This document shows, piece by piece, positions 16,201 to 24,978 of a DNA stretch of 64,000 nucleotides (position 1 is the first letter of the stretch; every line of letters begins with the position of its first letter). A model generated the notes under the pieces. That model was not told the origin of the DNA and ran no database searches. It saw nothing but the letters and a program-made list of their open reading frames with translations. Source of the DNA: Archivesica marissinica (lineage: Eukaryota > Mollusca > Bivalvia > Venerida > Vesicomyidae); the NCBI GenBank assembly GCA_014843695.1, contig CM026386.1, positions 19,397,973-19,461,972 of the forward strand. Reading direction: 5' to 3'. Made by a program: the position numbers and the translations under genes.

Positions 16201-18966
16201 ATCGGACAACTACTGGGAGCTAACGACCGTAATAACTCGGTCACAGCGCATCCAAGATCGGACAACTACTGGGAGCTAACGACCGTAATAACTCGGTCAC
16301 AGCGCGCATCCAAGATCGGACAACTACTGGGAGCTAACGACCGTAATAACTCGGTCACGGCGCGCATCCAAGAACGGACAACTACTGGGAGCTAACGACC
16401 GTAATAACTCGGTCACAGCGCGCATCCAAGATCGGACAACTACTGGGAGCTAACGACCGTAATAACTCGGTCACAGCGCGAATCCAAGATCGGACAACTA
16501 CTGGGAGCTAACGACCGTAATAACTCGGTCACAGCGCGCATCCAAGATCGGACAACTACTGGGAGCTAACGACCGTAATAACTCGGTCACAGCGCATCCA
16601 AGATCGGACAACTACTGGGAGCTAACGACCGTAATAACTCGGTCACAGCGCATCCAAGATCGGACAACTACTGGGAGCTAACGACCGTAATAACTCGGTC
16701 ACAGCGCATCCAAGATCGGACAACTACTGGGAGCTAACGACCGTAATAACTCGGTCACAGCGCATCCAAGATCGGACAACTACTGGGAGCTAACGACCGT
16801 AATAACTCGGTCACAGCGCATCCAAGATCGGACAACTACTGGGAGCTAACGACCGTAATAACTCGGTCACAGCGCGCATCCAAGATCGGACAACTACTGG
16901 GAGCTAACGACCGTAATAACTCGGTCACAGCGCGCATCCAAGATCGGACAACTACTGGGAGCTAACGACCGTAATAACTCGGTCACAGCGCGCATCCAAG
17001 ATCGGACAACTACTGGGAGCTAACGACCGTAATAACTCGGTCACAGCGCGCATCCAAGATCGGACAACTACTGGGAGCTAACGACCGTAATAACTCGGTC
17101 ACAGCGCGCATCCAAGATCGGACAACTACTGGGAGCTAACGACCGTAATAACTCGGTCACAGCGCATCCAAGATCGGACAACTACTGGGAGCTAACGACC
17201 GTAATAACTCGGTCACAGCGCATCCAAGATCGGACAACTACTGGGAGCTAACGACCGTAATAACTCGGTCACAGCGCATCCAAGATCGGACAACTACTGG
17301 GAGCTAACGACCGTAATAACTCGGTCACAGCGCATCCAAGATCGGACAACTACTGGGAGCTAACGACCGTAATAACTCGGTCACAGCGCATCCAAGATCG
17401 GACAACTACTGGGAGCTAACGACCGTAATAACTCGGTCACAGCGCATCCAAGATCGGACAACTACTGGGAGCTAACGACCGTAATAACTCGGTCACAGCG
17501 CGCATCCAAGATCGGACAACTACTGGGAGCTAACGACCGTAATAACTCGGTCACAGCGCATCCAAGATCGGACAACTACTGGGAGCTAACGACCGTAATA
17601 ACTCGGTCACAGCGCGCATCCAAGATCGGACAACTACTGGGAGCTAACGACCGTAATAACTCGGTCACAGCGCGCATCCAAGATCGGACAACTACTGGGA
17701 GCTAACGACCGTAATAACTCGGTCACAGCGCGCATCCAAGATCGGACAACTACTGGGAGCTAACGACCGTAATAACTCGGTCACAGCGCATCCAAGATCG
17801 GACAACTACTGGGAGCTAACGACCGTAATAACTCGGTCACAGCGCGCATCCAAGATCGGACAACTACTGGGAGCTAACGACCGTAATAACTCGGTCACAG
17901 CGCGCATCCAAGATCGGACAACTACTGGGAGCTAACGACCGTAATAACTCGGTCACAGCGCGCATCCAAGATCGGACAACTACTGGGAGCTAACGACCGT
18001 AATAACTCGGTCACAGCGCGCATCCAAGATCGGACAACTACTGGGAGCTAACGACCGTAATAACTCGGTCACAGCGCATCCAAGATCGGACAACTACTGG
18101 GAGCTAACGACCGTAATAACTCGGTCACAGCGCATCCAAGATCGGACAACTACTGGGAGCTAACGACCGTAATAACTCGGTCACAGCGCGCATCCAAGAT
18201 CGGACAACTACTGGGAGCTAACGACCGTAATAACTCGGTCACAGCGCGCATCCAAGATCGGACAACTACTGGGAGCTAACGACCGTAATAACTCGGTCAC
18301 AGCGCGCATCCAAGATCGGACAACTACTGGGAGCTAACGACCGTAATAACTCGGTCACAGCGCATCCAAGATCGGACAACTACTGGGAGCTAACGACCGT
18401 AATAACTCGGTCACAGCGCATCCAAGATCGGACAACTACTGGGAGCTAACGACCGTAATAACTCGGTCACAGCGCATCCAAGATCGGACAACTACTGGGA
18501 GCTAACGACCGTAATAACTCGGTCACAGCGCGCATCCAAGATCGGACAACTACTGGGAGCTAACGACCGTAATAACTCGGTCACAGCGCATCCAAGATCG
18601 GACAACTACTGGGAGCTAACGACCGTAATAACTCGGTCACAGCGCGCATCCAAGATCGGACAACTACTGGGAGCTAACGACCGTAATAACTCGGTCACAG
18701 CGCGCATCCAAGATCGGACAACTACTGGGAGCTAACGACCGTAATAACTCGGTCACAGCGCGCATCCAAGATCGGACAACTACTGGGAGCTAACGACCGT
18801 AATAACTCGGTCACAGCGCGCATCCAAGATCGGACAACTACTGGGAGCTAACGACCGTAATAACTCGGTCACAGCGCGCATCCAAGATCGGACAACTACT
18901 GGGAGCTAACGACCGTAATAACTCGGTCACAGCGCGCATCCAAGATCGGACAACTACTGGGAGCTA
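13220..18966. repeat. 56/58-bp GC-rich satellite array (array 2)
   Basis: About 100 tandem units with very low divergence. Each unit contains CATCCAAGATCGGACAACTA, then CTGGGAGCTAACGACCGTAA, then TAACTCGGTCACA. Units alternate between 58 bp (GCGCGC before ATCC) and 56 bp (GCGC), which looks like slippage of one GC dinucleotide. A diverged subtype (CACCCAAGAACGG, ACTTGGAGC, CGGCCAC) occurs as blocks near 14.07-14.29 kb and 15.84-15.95 kb. Each unit carries a perfect 5-bp hairpin, GACCG with CGGTC around an 8-nt loop. The array ends abruptly inside a unit at GGGAGCTA, next to AT-rich DNA. It is richer in G+C and CpG than anything else in the window. Confidence 0.97.
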
Positions 18967-19252
18967 TATATAATCAGAAAAACAACCAACCAAATTGCCT
19001 TTAAATCTCAACAATGTGATCTGTTAATGTTGGTATGATACATGTTGGCTTGTATTCACATATAAACACCATTGAGAATGTTCTTCAAAACATTTCCTCG
19101 ATATGTCTCTCTTCCATAAATAAAGCAGTATGGCTGTCCGATTAGCGCAGTGGATAGCACGCTCACTTCTTACAAATTGTGGCAAACAAAGTTGGGTTGC
19201 CACCACTGCAGTAGGTAGTCAGGAAACAGGAAACAAACCACTTTATATTTAG
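18967..19252. other. short unique stretch downstream of MRPL40
   Basis: AT-rich sequence between array 2 and the MRPL40 3' end. Apart from the SINE head fragment at 19131-19205 I see no gene or structured element here. Confidence 0.6.
19131..19205 (+). mobile_element. SINE family A, tRNA-like head fragment
   Basis: TGGCTGTCCGATTAGCGCAG followed by TGGATAGCACGCTC matches the head of the SINE that is better preserved, on the opposite strand, at 23617-23863 (there GGCTGTCCGATTAGCGCAG, TGGTTAGCGCGCTC). The TTAGCGCAGTGG block fits a pol III A box. The body and the tail are missing. Confidence 0.7.
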
Positions 19253-19485
19253 CCCTTTCAACACTACAGACATCTAAATAGACCTAAAAATGTGTTGATC
19301 CAGATGAGCCGGCTCCTGATGAGCCGTCTCATGAGGATCTACACTTTTTGCCATTAATTTGACTATTGTCAGACAAAATTACCCATTTTGATAAATGAAC
19401 TGGTCCAATGGTAATTTTCTGATTAATTTATTGGTCTAAACATATCATGGACCAGTCCATGTCAGTTACTTGGTGTTGAAATGGG
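19253..19485. mobile_element. piggyBac-like MITE, copy 1
   Basis: A 233-bp element with inverted ends: CCCTTTCAACAC on the left and GTGTTGAAATGGG on the right. It is flanked by TTAG and TTAA, a slightly decayed TTAA target duplication. Another copy lies at 22416-22650. CCC ends with a TTAA target are typical of piggyBac-type elements. There is no coding capacity. It lies 13 nt downstream of the MRPL40 stop codon and, on the MRPL40 sense strand, contains AATAAA at 19427-19432. Confidence 0.85.
19427..19432 (-). promoter_or_regulatory. candidate poly(A) signal for MRPL40 inside MITE
   Basis: TTTATT on the plus strand reads AATAAA in the MRPL40 direction, about 70 nt after the stop codon. The same hexamer exists in the other copy of this MITE, so it came with the element. 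Its use is inferred from position only. Confidence 0.4.
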
Positions 19486-19502
19486 TTAAGCTAATTCGAT
19501 GC

Positions 19503-19685
19503 TCATGCTTGTTCTCTTTTTCTTGGTTTATATTTCGGCGCCAAAAGGTCTTCCGTAAATAGTTCAATTTCTTCTTGAAAATATTCAGTTTTGTCGATAT
19601 AATTTCCATCTGCAGCATAGTATTCAGTTTTTGGCGGCGTGTAGAGTGGCCCTTTAAATGTGTATGGAAACATTGAGTCGTCGCA
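19503..19685 (-). CDS. MRPL40: mitochondrial ribosomal protein mL40, last exon
   Basis: Terminal exon of MRPL40, which encodes protein mL40 of the mitochondrial large ribosomal subunit, acting in the mitochondrial matrix. The 3' splice site reads TTTGTATTTCAG before TGC, phase 0. The exon then encodes 60 residues and a TGA. The piece FPYTFKGPLYTPP corresponds to the conserved C-terminal segment of mL40 (vertebrate form: an LFPF motif, then a GP.YTPP motif), followed by a YIDKTEYFQ block resembling the family's conserved end. The C-terminus is longer than in vertebrates and ends in a basic KYKPRKREQA tail. Phase matches the donor at 24706, across a 5.0-kb intron. Identification is by family resemblance across all four exons together. 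Confidence 0.9.
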   Translation of the reverse strand, partial: CDDSMFPYTFKGPLYTPPKTEYYAADGNYIDKTEYFQEEIELFTEDLLAPKYKPRKREQA

Positions 19686-20100
19686 CTGAAATACAAACAA
19701 ACGCATAGCCGTATTTAAAAGAGAATAGATGTGAAATTCTTGAATAATATTCTAACATCACTCAGCATTTTGTCTGTATACGGAAGGAAGGAATTTACCA
19801 TGTTTAAATAGGCAAAAAAACCAACACCAACCATTTTTGCGCTTTTTAGATATTTTAGTCATGTTAGAATCGAAATAATATTTGTATTTTGCGTGCGTTA
19901 TTTATAGTCGAATAAAACATGGTTTGTCGTTCTTTACTGCCCGAATGAACGACTTCGGTGTAGTTAATTCCTACTCGGCAAAACTCAAAACCATGTTTTA
20001 TTCCCCAATAAATACTTGAAATGCAAATGTTATTATCATGCGACATATTATTATGTTATATCTTAGTAGTCATATCGTTTCAAGTTGAACATTTTCAAGC
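19686..20100. other. MRPL40 intron, with a foldback
   Basis: Intron sequence. The only structure seen is a 15-bp perfect inverted repeat: AATAAAACATGGTTT at 19911-19925 and AAACCATGTTTTATT at 19988-20002, with a 62-nt loop. It may be a small MITE remnant. I found no target duplication. Confidence 0.5.
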
Positions 20101-20235
20101 TTTTCTCCGGGTATTCCGGTTTCTCCCCACATGAATGACGGCCCACATTTACGCTTTCATCTACGCCAACATGAGTGGTTAATATAAGTTGTTAAAGCTT
20201 GTTTTGCAATCATTGTAAAATAAATAAACTTTTTT
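20101..20235 (+). mobile_element. SINE family A, 3' half
   Basis: CTCCGGGTATTCCGGTTTCT, CATGAATGACGGCC and TTAATATAAGTTGTTAAAGC followed by AAAATAAATAAA match the body and tail of the SINE on the opposite strand at 23617-23863. The tRNA-like head is absent, so this is a 5'-truncated copy. Confidence 0.8.
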
Positions 20236-20261
20236 TAATTTGCATATTTTATATATTAAAG

Positions 20262-20432
20262 TGAAACTGCATTAGCGTGAAAACTGCATTACCGTAAAAA
20301 CTGCATTACAGTAAAAACTGTATGACCGTGAAAACTGTATTACCGTAAAAACTGCATTACCGTGAAAACTGTATAATTTATATTACCGTGAAAACTGCAT
20401 TACCGTGAAACTGCATTACGGTGAAAACTGTA
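20262..20432. repeat. 17-bp minisatellite
   Basis: About ten imperfect units of CCGTGAAAACTGCATTA, varying at GTAAAA/GTGAAA and GCATTA/GTATTA, with one AT-rich interruption near 20374-20383. It lies in an MRPL40 intron. Confidence 0.9.
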
Positions 20433-20667
20433 TTAACTTATGCCACCTGCTGCCGCACAGATAAGACCTACATGAATACTCTCCCTTGAAACAACGTGGT
20501 CTGTTCTTGGAAATCATGATTCTAGGTAACTGCTAATCATCATCCACCACACAATTTGGTGTTTGTTTAATGGTGCTTGTGTTGTGGGATTAATCAGATC
20601 ATGCATATGTGGAGGAGGGCCAATCACTAATGCTGTTACAACTTGTGGCTCAACCCATTTGCTAATT
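20433..20667. other. intron stretch without recognised features
   Basis: No gene, RNA or repeat recognised. Confidence 0.5.
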
Positions 20668-20890
20668 AACTTAATAGCGCAGTGGATGCGCGTTCGCTTC
20701 AGGTGCGAAAGGTCCGGAGTTCGAGCCCCACTGGAGCCGTTATGATTGTGCCCTTATATACTTCTTACAACTTATATTAATCACTTTCGAGACCTCATTC
20801 CTGATGGAATCAATCGCCATGAGGGAGAGAGAATAGGCAACGTGGAAATTAAATGCCTTGCCTAAGGACACAATCGTAACGGCTCCAGGC
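20668..20890. mobile_element. SINE family B, inverted chimera
   Basis: The first part (to about 20757) is a plus-strand SINE B head: TTAATAGCGCAGTGGATGCG (A-box-like) and GGAGTTCGAGCCCC (B box). It is followed directly by a minus-strand copy of the body of the same SINE, from the tail (TTACAACTTATATTAATCAC) back to GTAACGGCTCCAG. CTGGAGCCGTTATGATTGTG near 20731-20750 is nearly complementary to CACAATCGTAACGGCTCCAG near 20868-20887, so the region can fold into a hairpin. Confidence 0.8.
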
Positions 20891-20903
20891 TATAGAGGTG
20901 ATG

Positions 20904-21409
20904 GGGCAATGGAGTTTAAGTCGATGGAATTGATATATTAGGTGAGAGACACTGACAAGAGCCAGGGTTCCTGCTGTCAGTCACCAATGGCGCCAAAAAA
21001 CGAATACTGGTGCTAAATTTTGTGAGTTAGCGAAAATATTTGACGCAACTTTTGGGGGGGGGGGTAATTTCTTTTTTATTTTGGTCATAACATGTTTTGT
21101 CAAATACATGGGGCTTCAAATATTTATCTGTGAACTACTGTATGGCTTGTGGCGAAAATTTCTGATCAGCCGTTAGTCGGATCAAATGATATGGTCTCTA
21201 TTTGGTCAATAACTGAATAACCAAGGGAGACCACTCACATAAATATTGCATTTTAGGGCTAGGTGTATTAAATCCCCCGACGTTGGTTCATATTTTATGA
21301 AATAACCGAGCTGGGGAGCACATGTCATCTAGCACCATCTAAATTATAGCTTAGCAATTAGAGGTCAGGGTACAGTTCAACAGCTACAATGCTATGCTAT
21401 ACAGGCCCG
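20904..21409. other. intron stretch without recognised features
   Basis: Contains a poly(G) run near 21054-21064. No gene or repeat recognised. Confidence 0.5.
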
Positions 21410-21417
21410 TGTACTGT

Positions 21418-21694
21418 TGTTATTATTATTATTATATTTGGGGTTTTACGCCTGCATCAGCACCATTTCGGGCTATATCGCCGGCGGGCAGTTTACCTAA
21501 CAACACCTTTCCTGGGCAGGCTCCAGCATTTAACCAGTACTTGGGTGCACCAACCTCCATAAGAAACTGCCAACTTTTTCATATAAATGAGACACGGTTT
21601 GAGCGGGGCTCGAACCCGTGACCATCAGTGATGATAGGTTACAGTGGTATACAAGTCAGCGACCATAACCACTCGACCACGGAGGCGGACCCCC
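21418..21694 (-). mobile_element. SINE family D, full-length copy 1
   Basis: tRNA-derived SINE on the minus strand. The head reads CCGCCTCCGTGGTCGAGTGG (A-box region) and, further on, ACGGGTTCGAGCCCCGCTC (B box). The body contains GGAAAGGTGTTGTTAGG and GGCGATATAGCCC, and the tail is a (TAA)n-like repeat. It is flanked by an 8-bp direct repeat, TGTACTGT, at 21410-21417 and 21695-21702, consistent with a target-site duplication. A second copy is at 52343-52617. Confidence 0.88.
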
Positions 21695-21801
21695 TGTACT
21701 GTAATTTTTGGAATTTCTAGTATAGCGGTGAATATTAGCAGGGTGCAAATATTAATGCGGAGACTATTTGTGCGGTGTAAAGTAGTGTGGTGAGCTATAT
21801 A

Positions 21802-21957
21802 CCGTCAAACTTGTCTTAGTGGTCTCCATTAATCAGCCAGTTTCCAGATTTCCATTATGTTGTTTTATTATACATTTGACCTCTATTAAGCAGCCACCTA
21901 TGCTAAGCAGCCACTTTCCGTGATTCCCTTGGCTGGCTGCTTAAGACAGGTTTCACT
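21802..21957. mobile_element. TA-flanked MITE (CAGTCAAACCT ends), copy 1
   Basis: A 156-bp element with diverged inverted ends (CCGTCAAACTT and AGGTTTCACTG) and internal CAGCCACTT and TTAAGCAGCC motifs. It is related to the cleaner copy at 52996-53173, whose ends are perfect. A (TA)n microsatellite follows at 21959-21979. Confidence 0.8.
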
Positions 21958-22162
21958 GTGTATATATATATATATATAATAAAGACGCAGCACTATATGA
22001 GTGAGTGATTGTCTTGTTGCATAATGATAAAAATATATCAAAGTTCTTCTCGATCCGATTTTCGGCTGCCTGGGGGTTTCCAAAGTTCTTTACTTGGCAC
22101 TATGTGACAACCAAGAAAGAAACAACATTGCGGCCATATTACATCCACTACTTGTATTAGTT

Positions 22163-22706
22163 CCAGGGATCAGTTTAGAGGGCGATGTGGGTGAAATTGT
22201 CGCCCTAGGGACCCTGACTTCGCCCTCTGGGGGCCCCACTTCTCCCTAAAAAAATAATTTCTTTTTTGGTTTTTACGATTTTCAAAACAAAATGTTGTCT
22301 AGTAAGATACACTGGCCCATTATAAAGCACTCCTTCTATTCAAATGTTGTATTTAATGGTTGTACTGTGCATTTTAACCCTATTTTGCAGAAGTATATTA
22401 AAGAACACCATTTAACCCTTTCAACACCACAGACCTCTAAATAGGCTTACAAAAAGTGTAGATCCAGATGAGCCGGCTCATGATGAGCCGTCTCATCAGG
22501 ATCTGCACTTTTTTGCAGGTAATATTACTATTTTTAGAGAAAAATTACCCATTTTGATAAATGAACTGGTCCAAATGTAATTTTCTTATTCATTTATTGG
22601 TCTAAGAATATCATGGACCAGTCCATGTCAGTTACTTGGTGTTGAATGGGTTAAGGAAGTGATCACGCGATTTCTCACTTCTCCCAAAAATTCTGACCTC
22701 GAGTTC
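22163..22706 (-). mobile_element. interspersed repeat F, interrupted by a MITE
   Basis: Matches 51809-52122 in the opposite orientation over its whole length. Shared landmarks are GGGCGAAGTCAGGG, GGGCGACAATTTC, TAAAATGCACAGTACAACCA and GGGAGAAGTGAG. The second copy is uninterrupted, whereas this one carries the 235-bp MITE at 22416-22650. I cannot assign the family. It may be the 3' part of a longer SINE, because at 51.8 kb it directly follows SINE E sequence. Confidence 0.8.
22416..22650. mobile_element. piggyBac-like MITE, copy 2, with TTAA duplication
   Basis: Inverted ends CCCTTTCAACACCA and TTGGTGTTGAATGGG, flanked by TTAA at 22412-22415 and 22651-22654. The paralogous empty site at 51.8 kb reads AAGAACACCATTTAAGGAAG on the matching strand with a single TTAA, which shows the target duplication directly. 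Confidence 0.93.
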
Positions 22707-23280
22707 TATAGATTGGTAATTTGATTTATTATCTGGTTTCTAGTGAAATAAAGTTATAACGCTTATGTGTCTGTGTTATTAGTTAATTCATAAAATAAAT
22801 GGCTTAGTTATTTTTTTCAAAGAGAGACATCAGTCTGTTACTGCCCCTGAATACTCCCTAAAAGTATATAGGTCGTATATTAAGTGTTTTCCTCCGTTTT
22901 TATCGTTGTTTCCTTTGCACAACATGCTAGCAATTTTATTCCACTATCGCTTTTTATGAGTATTAAAGTACTATATCTCGACAGATCTCATACAGTATAT
23001 GCAATGGGTACTTATTTGTAAAATAATGTTATCAGTTAATTAACACGATTTTGATAAAATTACATTTATCATATCGCAACATCTGGTTAGGGAAACAACA
23101 TGTAATCTAACTAAAAGGACCTATTCACATTTTGGAATAAATCACACTTTATCTGCCAAGGGGGTAATAGAAAATTTGGAAATGTCTCTCATTGCAAAAA
23201 GAAGTGGCGCAGACAAAAATTCAGACAGAGGGAACTCTGAGAGGCCCAGTTAGGTACCCCAGGGACCCAATTTGAATAAA
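22707..23280. other. intron stretch without recognised features
   Basis: AT-rich MRPL40 intron sequence. I see no gene, RNA or repeat. Confidence 0.5.
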
Positions 23281-23316
23281 CCTGGTTCAGATTGCTGTAA
23301 GGATGCTACTGACCAA

Positions 23317-23480
23317 ATTTTGGTCATTCGTGTGGAAGGAAACCGGAGTACCCGGAGAAAACCCACATGTCCGAACTGATGACAACCGTACCATTTCACA
23401 TACTTCATGGTCCAAGGTTCGAACCCGGATTGCATTGATGAGAAGCGAGTGCGCAAACCACTGCGCTAATCGGACAGCCA
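23317..23480 (-). mobile_element. SINE family A, copy lacking its 3' tail
   Basis: Minus-strand SINE: head GGCTGTCCGATTAGCGCAG, B-box-like GGGTTCGAACCTTGG, then body GAAATGGTACGGTTGTCATC and TTTTCTCCGGGTACTCCGG. The TTAATATAAGTTG tail found in the other copy is missing, because the body joins directly to the local duplicated flank. Confidence 0.82.
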
Positions 23481-23616
23481 CAGTACAGATTGTTGTAAGA
23501 ATGCTACTGACCAAATTTTGGAAACATTCTTAAGCTGTTTGATAGTTTTCCATTCATTTGAGCTAGTGATATAGTTGACCCTGGTCACCCTATTTTAGCA
23601 AACATGGTAAAAGTTT

Positions 23617-23863
23617 AAACTTTATTTATTTTACAACGATTGCGAAGCAAGTTCTAACAACTTATATTAATCACTCTCATTGGCGCGGATGAAAGCGTGC
23701 ATGTGGTCATTCGTGTGGGAGGAAATCGGACTACCCGGAGAAAACCCACATGTCCGAACTGACGACAACCGTACCATTTCACATACGTCCCGGTCCGAGG
23801 ATCGAACCCGGGTTGCATTGATGAGAAGCGAGCGCGCTAACCACTGCGCTAATCGGACAGCCA
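23617..23863 (-). mobile_element. SINE family A, best full-length copy
   Basis: Read on the minus strand: GGCTGTCCGATTAGCGCAG head (A box), CCCGGGTTCGATCCTCGG (B box), a conserved body (GTGAAATGGTACGGTTGTCG, CGAATGACCACATGC), then TGATTAATATAAGTTGTTAG and a short AAATAAATAAA tail. The tail resembles that of SINE family B (TGATTAATATAAGTTG), so the two families may share one mobilising LINE. Confidence 0.88.
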
Positions 23864-24104
23864 AGGTACAGAATGCTGTAAGGATGCTACTGACCAAATT
23901 TTGGAAACATTCTTAAGCATTTAAATGCAATAGTTGCAGGATACAGAATGATTCCTTTGCCATAGAAGCTGAACAGGAGACGCTGAGACCGTTCTACTGA
24001 GATTATACAGTACAGTCAAACCTGCCTTAAGAAGCCAGCCAAGGGAATCTCAGGAAATGGCTGCTTAGCACAGGTGGCTGCTTAATAGAGGTCAAATGAA
24101 TAAT

Positions 24105-24324
24105 ATTTGTGGAAGTCGCGATCGCTTCAGATGCGAAACGTCCGGAGTTCGAGCACCGCTGGAGCCGTTACGATTGTGCCCTTAGGCAAGGCATTTAAAT
24201 TCCACGTTGCCTCTTCTCTCTCCCTCGTGGCGATGGATTCCATCAGGAATGAGGTCTCGAGCGTGATTAATATAAGTTGTAAGAACTTTTTTCGCAATCG
24301 AGCTAAAATAAATTTGTATAAACT
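24105..24324 (+). mobile_element. SINE family B with target duplication
   Basis: B box GGAGTTCGAGCACCGC, body GAGCCGTTACGATTGTGCCC and AGGCAAGGCATTTAAATTCC, tail TGATTAATATAAGTTG and AAAATAAATTTGTATAAACT. It is flanked by an AAATGAATAAT direct repeat at 24094-24104 and 24325-24335 (possibly one base longer). About 20 bp covering the A box are missing compared with the copy at 54519, so this copy is probably silent. Confidence 0.92.
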
Positions 24325-24356
24325 AAATGAATAATAAAACAACATATTGGGAATCT

Positions 24357-24680
24357 GGCTGCTTAATACAGGTTGGCTGCTTAATACAGGTTGGCTGCTT
24401 AATACAGGTTGACTGCTTAATACAGGTTGACTGCTTAATACAGGTTGGCTGCTTAATACAGGTTGGCTGCTTAATACAGGTTGACTGCTTAATACAGGTT
24501 GGCTGCTTAATACAGGTTGGCTGCTTAATACAGGTTGGCTGCTTAATACAGGTTGGCTGCTTAATACAGGTTGGCTGCTTAATACAGGTTGGCTGCTTAA
24601 TACAGGTTGGCTGCTTAATAGAGGTTGGCTGCTTAATACAGGTTGGCTGCTTAATACAGGTTGGCTGCTTAATAGAGGTG
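24357..24680. repeat. 18-bp minisatellite inside MITE
   Basis: About 18 units of GGCTGCTTAATACAGGTT with rare G-to-A (GACTGC) and C-to-G (TAGAGG) changes. The parental motif occurs once or twice in the unexpanded MITE copies. Since 18 is a multiple of three, frames stay open on both strands, but there is no sign of coding. Confidence 0.97.
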
Positions 24681-24705
24681 ACCACTAACTCAGGTTTGAC
24701 TGTAC

Positions 24706-24904
24706 CTGTATTGCCAGCTTGTACAATTCTTCTGATTCTTCTCGCAGCTTATTCAGAGCCCTTTCCTGCGCGGCTGCCATCCGACCACATGCCTGCAGCT
24801 CTCTCAGGTGCTGTTTTACCTTGTACCGTGCCCAATCCTTCTCTAGTAGCACTTGGGATTCGAGCTCCTCACAGCTATACATTGTGCTCTCACGTTGTCT
24901 GATT
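24706..24904 (-). CDS. MRPL40: mitochondrial ribosomal protein mL40, penultimate exon
   Basis: Encodes 66 residues plus one split codon, entering in phase 2 and leaving in phase 0. The acceptor reads TTTGTACAG before AATCAG, and the donor reads CAATACAG before GTACAG. The segment LLEKDWARYKVKQHL, then an RM..AQERALNKL helix and an EESEELYKLAIQ end, follow the mL40 pattern of LLLKKWSLYK, a charged coiled-coil stretch and an LES.KL..AI block just before the LFPF segment of the last exon. The exon sits between two repeats: the giant array starts 74 bp on its 5' side and a MITE 3 bp on its 3' side. The donor's +4 onward is MITE sequence. Confidence 0.92.
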
Positions 24905-24978
24905 CTGTACAAACAATACCAAATCAAAGACCCATTAAAGCAGCATTACATCATAATAAAGGATAAATAATCAGCAGA
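24905..24978 (-). other. 3' end of the array-bearing intron, related to the array unit
   Basis: These 74 bp contain the true 3' splice site of the 26.5-kb intron. On the plus strand, TACAAACAA at 24908-24916 and GACCCATTAA at 24929-24938 match two blocks of the array unit (TACAAACAA then GGACCCATTAA) in the same order, separated here by 12 extra bases. The stretch may be a diverged outermost unit or the ancestor of the array. Confidence 0.6.

Larger units (their letters stand above)
23281..23930. repeat. local duplications bracketing SINE A copies
   Basis: A segment containing GGATGCTACTGACCAAATTT occurs three times (about 23285-23322, 23483-23535 and 23866-23925, with small changes). The three copies bracket two SINE A copies. 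This pattern fits duplication of a SINE together with its flank. Confidence 0.8.
24013..24702. mobile_element. TA-flanked MITE, copy 2, expanded and with nested SINE
   Basis: Ends CAGTCAAACCTGCC and AGGTTTGACTG, flanked by TA at 24011-24012 and 24703-24704. The reference copy at 52996 is 178 bp. This one is 690 bp because SINE B (24105-24324) is inserted in it and an internal 18-bp motif has expanded to about 18 copies (24357-24680). Its right end lies 3 nt from the MRPL40 exon at 24706, inside the 5' splice site. Confidence 0.9.

Noticed and set aside
22163..22706. A gene on the basis of conserved sequence shared with 51.8 kb
   Set aside because: It is a dispersed repeat: it occurs at least three times in the window, has no long frame and carries a MITE.
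24323..24685. Open frames encoding KQPTCI-type and GCLIQV-type repeats
   Set aside because: They are translations of the 18-bp minisatellite in a MITE.
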